Position numbers and translations under genes: made by a program. DNA of 64,000 nucleotides from Obelidium mucronatum (taxonomy: Eukaryota > Chytridiomycota > Chytridiomycetes > Chytridiales > Chytriomycetaceae). Of the stretch, positions 57,111 to 64,000 are shown piece by piece (position 1 is the first letter of the stretch; each line of letters begins with the position of its first letter). Below the pieces are notes generated by a model. The model ran no database searches, was not told the DNA's origin, and saw nothing but the letters and a program-made list of their open reading frames with translations. The stretch is from NCBI GenBank assembly GCA_025765595.1, contig JAIVFH010000079.1:96980-160979 (forward strand), given 5' to 3'.

Positions 57111-57184
57111 AGGTCGCGAGCGGCCTGCTAAGCGGCCCGTTAGCGGCTCGCGAGGTCCGGCTCGCTATGGGGACACAAAGAAAG

Positions 57185-58508
57185 ACGGTCCAGAATAGGA
57201 TGGAAAATCAACCACAATGAAATCAGGTTGAGTAGTTGGAGGCAATTCATGAGGATTGACAAAAACAAAGTCAATAACAACCCCAAGGGCCCCATTGTTC
57301 AGCCCAAATTTCTTCAAGAGGTTGGCAAGGCATTTCACTCTTGAACCAACAGATAATAGCAAGCAGTTTTCCAGATTCTGGAAAGTCTTCGCATTTTCCC
57401 TTTTGGCAATTGCGTTGGAGTTGATTGCATCAATTCTGAGGATGGGGGAATTCAAAGCAATCAAACATCTTGAGTTTTCAGCATTGACCTTAGCGTTAAC
57501 CGCATATAGTCTCTTGAGACCAGGGTGAAGAACAAACGACTCAAGGTATTCCACAGTTTGATTTCCAATAAACCGGGTTTGGAGAAATGTGTAGTCAGCA
57601 AGTGTAGATTTTCCGTCACGTAACCGAGGGAGTAGATCAATATACAGGTCTTGCTCAAGGGTTCCGTCAACCTGTTGGCGTTTTCCTTGAGTGAGAAACC
57701 AGACATTTCGTGAAAGTTCTCTGTAGACAGCAAAGCCAAGGACCCCCCAACTGCTTGATGGAGTTGATAAGTTAAAGATTGGAGTACCTGCAGTTGGTGG
57801 GATTTGGCCAAAGTCACCAACAAGCAAAACATCAATTCCGCCAAATGGCAAATCTGGCTTTCCAGTAGCTTGACGCAGACGAGAATCAATCATTCCTAGT
57901 TCGCTTTGATCAACCTGAGAGCATTCATCACAGACAATGAACTTGATGTCCTTTAACAAATTTTGGAGTTTGGTCAAGGTTGGGCCTGGCTTCAATTTGG
58001 CAAACTTTTTGGAGTTGATGGGGATATGCAGAGCACTGTTGAATGTACTCCCCCCAACAAGAAACGCTTGCAGAGCCCCTTTGGCAATAACCAGAACTTG
58101 GTTGCGAGGAAGGAGTCCTGCAATCGCTGAGATTGTGTGAGACTTTCCCGACCCAGCAGAACCAAGTATTAATCCAAGGGCTTGATCAATTTCTCCATCA
58201 AAACTTGACTTGAAGTAGTCAAAAACTTGTCTTTGCGTTTTATTCAATGTTTCAGGCTTGACGTCATTGATGGTAGATTGGCCCAGGTCAGCAAGATTAT
58301 CAGCAATAAGGTTTTGGAGAAAGATGGTAGCAGCAATTTTGGACTCTGATGTATAAGCTAAGGATGTTTGAAGATGCCAGTTCTTGTTGGCAGCAATGAT
58401 CATTTCTGAATCAACAGTGTTTTCAGTTTCTGTGGAGTATTTTGCTGTCTTTGGGTCGATTCCAAACATGGCCATCTCAGCCCGTGAAGCATTCTGAGCC
58501 TGTAACAA
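57185..58508 (-). pseudogene. Helitron PIF1-like helicase domain, cut by the KDZ element
   Basis: One frame with the start of a superfamily 1 helicase. Walker A is GSAGSGKSH, motif II CDECSQVD, motif III LLVGDFGQIPP, then FLTQGKRQQ and NNGALGVVIDFVF. It ends at SYSGPSFF, where the KDZ target duplication lies. The following text is at 47136-47188 and the last motifs are missing. It joins the Rep part upstream through an intron near 58500-58550. In Helitrons this domain unwinds DNA during rolling-circle movement. Confidence 0.85.
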
Positions 58509-58522
58509 AAAAAAAGAATAGA

Positions 58523-59164
58523 TTAAAACATAAAAACTTCAGTCAAGTCCAAGTCAACGTTTTGGCGAGACATTTCTCCTACAACAACTATAGCACTCCC
58601 AAGCTCAAGATCTTTTAGAAATGTTTGTCGAATATCATCAGAGCACATTTCGAGAAAAAAATTGTAGCGGGCAGGAGCAGTTTCAAGATTCATGAGCAAC
58701 GGAATATCTTCCGCTTTCCACGGTGAGTATCGAATCAAAAAGAACTTGCAAAAAACAGCATGATTCTTGCTGCTGGGGCTGGATCCATTGGGAGATGGTC
58801 TGAAAAGCAAAACTTCATTTGTTTTGTGGGTTCGCTTGATTAAAAATTCTTTTTTTGTGTCAAATGCTTTGGCAAAAGCAGCAAAGTTGAGAGGCGCCAA
58901 CAAATTCAAGGCGGTGATTTTCAGTTTGTGCCGATTTGCGTAAAAAGCAATAAGGTCCTTTGATTGGAATATTTCCCCATCAGTGGAGACTTTTAAAAGA
59001 CATTGATTTGGATCTGAGTTGATATTGATTGCAACAAGGTCGGTGTTGTGGTGGTTTCCGGAATCCAAAAGTCTTGACGCTTGGCCTTCCCCTATAGCAT
59101 CAGAGCTCGACCATTTAATAAACATTCCTCGGAATTTGGACTGTGGGTTATTGCTGTCATCCAT
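58523..59164 (-). pseudogene. Helitron Rep-helicase linker region
   Basis: An open frame beginning MDDSNNPQSKFRGMFIKW, with SSSDAIGEGQASRLLDSGNH; this matches the section between Rep and helicase in Helitron proteins. An intron near 59168-59227 (GTGAGT...AATAG) joins it to the Rep exon in frame (LFM-ATIANM). No inactivating change in this part. Confidence 0.7.
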
Positions 59165-59227
59165 GTTTGCAATTGTCGCCCTATTTTTACATCATCAAAG
59201 TCTTGTCTCAAAAATAATGAAATAAAC

Positions 59228-60000
59228 TCACATGAACAGTTCCCGACTGCTTTTTGCATCCTTTTCGGGCTTGGCAACATATTTGAGAAGATACTTGATG
59301 GTGGCTCGTAAATCACAGACAACTTGAAGATCCACGTTCCCCATCCAGCCATGAGCCATAGCAACATTATGGGAGTTTACTTGAGAATCATTACGACGTA
59401 GTTGAATAGTAACATTGTAATTTCCATTTGGCATCTTTTTGAAGATAAAATTTGTTTCATTACAAATAGCCCATGGCGCCCCAGCACGGCATCCTTTTGC
59501 GCCACTCTTTTTTTTGCAATAGCCATCCAAGTCACATTCATGGCGTTGACAGCAGTTTATGTGGTCCTTGTATTCATCATCACGCTTTTCTTGGTCAACA
59601 CCAGCAAAATCCATTGGGCGAGAAAGTGGGTGGGGCACTGGAGTTGCTGTTTTATTGAATGTCCAAGTTTCTGGTCTGGCTGGGTTCCAAGCCTGGATTA
59701 ACGTATTCACATATGAAACTGCACGGGTTTGTGCAAGAGCACCAGCAGCAATGTGACTTTTGATCTGCAGTAGCTCATCAGGTGATAATGCCCGTGTGAC
59801 TCCTGTGCCCATGCCATCCAAAACAGCCTGGTTCTCCCTTCCGATACAAGTCAAGGCACACAAATTAATGAGGTCCGGACTATTTTGAAGTGCGGCAACA
59901 AAGTGAAGGTGAATGATTGTTCTGGACTACCATTCATATCGACTCCAAATCCATCGAGACTCAAGAGATTCCTTGAAGAATCGCTTCATGAATGATTCAG
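59228..60000 (-). pseudogene. Helitron Rep (HUH nuclease) domain with a nonsense codon
   Basis: ESRWIWSRYEW, then TAG (plus coordinates 59927-59929), then IIHLHFVAALQNS: HLH is the HUH metal motif, and the expected text before it is EWQ.RG. So TAG probably replaced CAG. Then GMGTGVTRALSPDELLQIKS, SYVNTLIQAWNP (candidate catalytic Tyr) and the Cys/His-rich CCQRHECDLDGYCKKKSG follow, typical of the post-Rep region. The domain nicks DNA at Helitron ends. The stop inactivates this copy. Confidence 0.8.
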
Positions 60001-60064
60001 ATCTAAGAGAGGACATATATTAATAATTGATATTAAAAAACAAGTATTTTGGAATCAGAACAGC

Positions 60065-61600
60065 TTACCTTTTTGCAAACCAAAAGTCAACAATTTGCTG
60101 GAATTTTCGAGTCTTGGCGGCCCATTTTGATTGATCTGGGTCAATTGGTCCAGGAAGAATCTGCTGCAAATCTTCATTCCTTCCATCAGCAAAGGAAAGT
60201 GTTCCAAACACCGTCGGAACTGCAATTTGGGCACATGCAGCTTCTAATACAGGCGCTTGAGCTCCCCAATAGGCCTCAGAGCCCACAATATTTTCTTTGA
60301 GACCACCGAGCATTGATTCGGCATCATTTGGAGCATTTTCCAGCATCTCTTTTAATTCAGCAGGAGTTTTGCTGGCCTCTAACGGATTCTTGGAGAAGTA
60401 AACATTGGCTTGTTGGATAGCAGTGAAACGGCGGTTTCGATCCACACACCAATACTTGAAGTATATGTGGTCTGCAAACGGGTAGTACGGCAGTTTGGTG
60501 ACTGGATGGATTTCAGATAGCCACTGCAAATGCTTGAATCCGTCTCGTTCAGAAACTTTGAAGTTGCGGTTTTGAGATGTTGGGTCAGCTTGAGCCAACG
60601 GACAGTTGAATCTTCCAGGAAGTCCCAGAAACAGATCCGGAAACACCATGGCCGCCAATCCAGGAGTATCAAATTCGTTGACTGGTACCTTGGACTGAAA
60701 TTGTGGAAGGTGGTGGAGAGTCAAAATCAACCTCTTCATCCATAGGAGCTTCAACATCCACTTCAGTTTTTTGCAACAACCCATCAATAGCAGTAAGAAT
60801 AGCCGCTTCTTCCGACTTTGGTCCCAAATTATCATCTTGGAAGCATGTGACTGTTGGTCGGGGGAACGGATCTTCCAAATCTCCATCAATATCTTGACCA
60901 ACAACTCCTTCCAGCAGAGCATTCATATCAAGTCCACCAGATGTGGAGTCCGGGCCATTTACCCCACCATCGACTGTTGTTAGCCCCTTCTCTACTTCAA
61001 CTTCAGGCAATCCTTCAAGAGGTCCATCTTTGACCTCCATGGCACGCTTGCGATCCCAAACAACTCCAGCACGATGCCAACCAGGGCTGTGGTCCTTGAA
61101 GTAGTCACCAAGAAGGACAAGTCTTTTGCCGTTCACCCGAGCTTCATGAAAAGAGTCGCCACGTCCTTTGATTCGAACAGTGAGCATGTGCATCTGAGAC
61201 GCCAGTCGTGGAAGGTTTCGACAGAACCCCGAAACATCTTGTGGGAAATTGGCAATAGATCCTTTGAGTTTCGAACGACCTTGTGGATTAATCATGACAG
61301 CCATATTGGCAATCATGGGCGACAGCATTCGACGCTCAATGTATGTCGCTGTTGCAAGAGCTTCCAGAACTTCAAAGGAAACAGTCGAGAGATCTCGTAT
61401 CATGTTGTTGGCCAGACCAAAACGATGCTGGCCATCCTTTTCCTTGGTGCAGCGGTCACATTCATAGCCAGGAGGAGCACAATCGCGGTTGCTGGGTATT
61501 CGAAAGAATGCCTCCAAATCAAAGAGCCCCTTGATGCTACGGGGGATTCGTTCATGGCAGATGCTGCAGGGAACTACAATGCAATGTTAATCTGTTTGTT
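60065..61600 (-). pseudogene. Helitron N-terminal region
   Basis: 60669-61517 encodes ECDRCTKEKDGQHRFGLANN, EVLEALATATYIERRML, GSIANFPQDVSGFCRNLPRL and a long acidic linker. The reading shifts near 60700 to 60065-60690, encoding MVFPDLFLGLPGRFNCPL and KHLQWLSEIHPVTKLPYYPF before an intron at 60003-60068. These are the conserved blocks upstream of Rep in Helitron proteins (ViNFPQDV..., FPdLFp.G). The frame change near 60700 is a lesion or an unusual splice. Confidence 0.78.
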
Positions 61601-62150
61601 CAATAAGCAAAAAGAAAATACTCACTGTTTTTGAAAGCCCTCAAGTCGTTGGCAAAGTCTTGAAGGCTGTTCACAATGAATGATTGTTGTTCGAGGGGGC
61701 CATGTCGGGCAGAGTCAAAGTCCTGAAGGTAAACGGACTTTGATACTTGCTGGTTTTTTTCAAGACGGGATCGTTTGAGACTATCGGCATTCTTGGCTTT
61801 CCGTGCATTGGAACTCTCTGGAGATTCGTCCCGTCTTCGTTTAGCCACTCGTTCAGATGCGTTCTTGGTGGCTGAAGGGAACACATCAAACGTCAGGGTG
61901 GAAAATTTCGGGGCAAAACATTTACAAACCAAGTGCCACTTTTGCCTCCTTCGCAGTCTTCTTGGCTTCTGACTTCACAGCAATAGCACTTGATTTTGCT
62001 GAAGCGGATTGTTAGGTGGATAGGTGGGTGGCGCAGATGCCCATACCAGCTTCCTTAGCATCTCAATTGCTCTTCTTAACAACTTCAGCCTGTTTTCGAA
62101 GCTCCACCTTGACAGGACAGGCAGCAGAGTTGGACCAGTGGTCACCGCTA
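61600..62150 (-). pseudogene. Helitron 5' exons
   Basis: A Lys/Arg-rich segment (ERVAKRRRDESPESSNARKA) is joined through an intron (61574-61626) to PCSICHERIPRSIK, a zinc-ribbon-like start. Further upstream SASAKSSAIAVKSEAKKTAK and a Cys-containing piece (CSGDHWSNSAACP) occur with an in-frame stop. The precise 5' end and start codon are unclear. Confidence 0.45.
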
Positions 62151-62689
62151 CAAGATCAACAGACGCGGGGTGGTTTACTGGGAGGAATGACTTTAAGTTA
62201 TGGGTTTTGAAACAAAAATAAATAATGCCATAACACACACCAGTAGCATTTTTGAACAGAGTTATTCTTTTAGAACATAGATATTCTTCGGAATGTGCTT
62301 TAGTTTGTTTTATTCTGTACGTGAATATCAAAACGCCTTTAACTCTCCTTAGGTACACCCGATCGCAACTCTGAAAGGAGCATTCGACGCGCCTCCTCTG
62401 TGCCGTTCTTTTGCACCCTAGAAATCCAGGAAGGGGTGGGAATTGACGGGTGAGGAGGATTTTGAAGTTTTTCATCAAATTTCCTGGAACACATTTTTGA
62501 CAAAAGGACCCGCACACACTTTATTTATCTTACTCAAACGCACACACGGACGATCTTAAAACTTGCTTCACTCGCAATCATAAAATCCTGAAAAATTTAA
62601 TTTTGTATTTTTTCAATTTTTTTGATTTTTTCAGATGGATTGTAATTTTTGGGAATTTTTTTGAAGTGTTTTGCAGTTAGCAGTTATTT
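62151..62689. other. Stretch upstream of the Helitron gene
   Basis: No supported gene. The 180-codon minus ORF to 62517 is mostly intronic or untranslated by appearance. Confidence 0.3.
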
Positions 62690-62983
62690 TGATATGATGT
62701 TAAGTCCTAGTTAATAGTCCTAATAGGACTGAGTAGCTCCTGATAGGACAATGCTCAAATTGCAGGAAAAAGTTGTTTCCACCTAATGGAAAGTGATTAG
62801 GACTCCATTAGGAGGCGGCTAGGAGCGCCAATGGCCCAATTGGCCATTCTGACTAGAGCCCGATTCATGGAGCCCGATTTGGGGTTGCTTCTATTTGGAA
62901 CCAAATCAGGCCCTAGTCGTACTCCAACAAATAGGAGTCCAAATCAGGGTCCGAATTGCACGTGCCGCTCGCTATAGTACGTG
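62690..62983. repeat. Partial hAT-like MITE, same family as 56584-57110
   Basis: It ends GTGCCGCTCGCTATAGTACGTG at 62983, the complement of the left end of the 56584 element (CACGTACTATAGCGAGCGGCAC). The body has CCTAATAGG/GGAGCC words. The other end was not found. Confidence 0.7.
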
Positions 62984-63020
62984 GGTAAAGGTTTTTTTTT
63001 CTTTTTTAAATAACATGAGC

Positions 63021-63261
63021 TGTATTTTGTAATAAACACTTTGTCGAACTGTTAATCCCCCTCCAATTTCTCAAAACGGTTTAACAAGGCCCGGCCCCAT
63101 TTACTCTATTCCCTTGCAGACCTCCCGCCTACCAACATGACGACCCCGACTTGCAATCCCAAACTCTTCCTCCCTCCCTTCATCCTCCTCAATCCCCGCA
63201 GTTTTGACTTGGCTCTTGATTTCCTCCTAGGGGGGCGCAACTGCCCCTAAGGTACTTGATG
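63021..63261 (-). repeat. LINE 3' untranslated region and tail
   Basis: On the minus strand it follows the ORF stop at 63262 and ends gttcgacaaagtg then attacaaaatac. This tail is shared with the SINE at 37591-37918. Confidence 0.75.
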
Positions 63262-64000
63262 CTAGGTGCAGCTTGCACCTGCCCTGGGGTTCACTCCCTC
63301 TTGCACGGCTGTTGTTTCTTCGTTTTCCTCATTCTCTGGTATTTCAAGTCTTTTCCTTTCCATTTCTATTCCTTCTCTGATCCCTTCCAGGGTGATCCTT
63401 CCTTTTCTCAGGTCTCTGAAGACTCGGTCCTCATATTCTTCAAGTTCCTCTAATTTCCTTTTTAGGCTTCGTTCTTTATCTCCTTTAGTTTTGTCAATAT
63501 TTTCTTTTGACTTCTGTTCCTCATTTGTTTCTGTATCTTTTCTTGGTTCCTGGTTTTGCTTAGGTTGGTATTCAAATTCCTCATTCTTGGTGTAGGCGCT
63601 CATGTATTTGCTGGAGGTGGTTGTCCATCCAGGTTGTATTTTTTTAGTGCCTTTTCTGTCTTCAATGAGGATTTTGATTGCTTTTTTGATCCTTCCCATC
63701 CTCCCGGAGCATTCGTGGTTTCCAGTTGGGTTCATGGCCCCTTCGCATAGTTGACATATTGTCTCTTTTTTAATTTTCGTGTTTTTGGTTGTTCTTATTT
63801 CTTTGGTTTCTGTTTTGTTCCTTGGTCCTTCCTTTTTGGTTGTTTTTTCCTTCCTCTTGTTCTTGGCCTTCTCTGTGATTCCACAGGCAATTTCAAATTC
63901 AATTGTTTTCTCATTTTGGTATTTCCATATCTTCTCCTTCACTTGGTATCTCAGTTCTTTCCATGCCTGGATGATGATTCTTCTGGTACTTTCTGTTTTC
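63262..64000 (-). CDS. LINE ORF, C-terminal part (runs off the window)
   Basis: Open from the window edge (TRRIIIQAWKELRYQVKEKI, the RT tail style) to a stop at 63262. It has Lys/Glu-rich charged text and a zinc-binding CQLCEGAMNPTGNHEC (CCHC-like), as at the end of many LINE proteins. It finishes with a coiled region (RKLEELEEYEDRVFRDLRKG) and GVNPRAGASCT. The RT domain itself lies outside. Probably the same family as the LINE pieces at 29-31.9 and 40.7-41.8 kb. Confidence 0.6.
   Translation of the reverse strand, partial: KTESTRRIIIQAWKELRYQVKEKIWKYQNEKTIEFEIACGITEKAKNKRKEKTTKKEGPRNKTETKEIRTTKNTKIKKETICQLCEGAMNPTGNHECSGRMGRIKKAIKILIEDRKGTKKIQPGWTTTSSKYMSAYTKNEEFEYQPKQNQEPRKDTETNEEQKSKENIDKTKGDKERSLKRKLEELEEYEDRVFRDLRKGRITLEGIREGIEMERKRLEIPENEENEETTAVQEGVNPRAGASCT

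Larger units (their letters stand above)
47189..57176 (+). mobile_element. Five-gene KDZ DNA transposon, full copy (copy B)
   Basis: The 8-bp duplication AAAGAAAG flanks it (47181-47188, 57177-57184). The imperfect terminal inverted repeats share GCCGGACCTCGCGAG and long GC-rich subterminal arrays. Gene order: K1 (minus), K2, K3, K4, K5 (plus). It carries a 527-bp hAT-like MITE in its right end and a captured RhoGEF exon in K1. It interrupts a Helitron helicase. Truncated copies at 31866-33024 and 41771-44604 confirm both ends. KDZ elements with CxC clusters are known from fungi; this gene set is not one I recognise. Confidence 0.9.

Overview
The window reads as intergenic, transposon-packed DNA of a eukaryote, most likely a fungus. 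Short GT-AG introns of about 40-90 bases interrupt many genes. The element families are ones known mainly from fungi: a KDZ transposase with CxC5/CxC6 cysteine clusters, and a Plavaka-type transposase. The only host-like sequence is one captured exon that resembles a fungal Rho1-GEF. There are no rRNA genes, no CRISPR arrays and no confident intact host gene. The phylum cannot be settled from sequence alone.

Left third (1-28.4 kb): a decayed Copia element (Copia-1: 1-1631, 19738-20414, 27425-28446) was split by a hAT element at 1632-19729. The hAT has an 8-bp target duplication (gttgttaa at 1624-1631 and 19730-19737). Three elements sit inside it: a compact three-gene Plavaka-type set (2838-8754); a 1,026-bp PIF/Harbinger-like non-autonomous element in a transposase intron (11720-12745, TSD TAA); and a recent Copia (Copia-2, 14313-18986, TSD atatc) in a transposase exon. 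Between the second and third Copia-1 pieces lie a TIR element, a coiled-coil ORF, a PIF/Harbinger transposase interrupted by a 404-bp MITE, its presumed partner gene and a decayed DDE transposase.

Middle (28.9-41.8 kb): fragments of one LINE family (endonuclease and RT pieces), a solo LTR, a truncated inverted end of the KDZ element, and a full-length decayed Copia (Copia-3, 33260-40667) carrying a 328-bp SINE. The SINE has a tRNA-like head and an 18-bp target duplication. Its 3' tail matches the 3' end of the LINE at the right edge of the window.

Right third (41.8-57.2 kb): an almost 10-kb DNA transposon (47189-57176, TSD AAAGAAAG) with GC-rich imperfect terminal inverted repeats. It carries five genes: K1 (unknown), K2 (JmjC-like 2-oxoglutarate/Fe(II) dioxygenase), K3 (KDZ transposase), K4 (small charged protein) and K5 (large multi-exon unknown). 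An inverted truncated copy of its left end lies at 41771-44604 and an inverted truncated copy of its right end at 31866-33024. A more distant KDZ relic and a USP-like gene lie between. The full copy interrupts the helicase gene of a Helitron (57185 to about 62150, minus strand). A LINE 3' end closes the window.

Most exciting: the KDZ transposon that pairs its transposase with a JmjC-type dioxygenase and three unknown genes, and that has captured one genomic exon of a RhoGEF. KDZ elements of basidiomycetes are known to associate with TET/JBP dioxygenases, so a JmjC-type enzyme in the same role would be a parallel solution.
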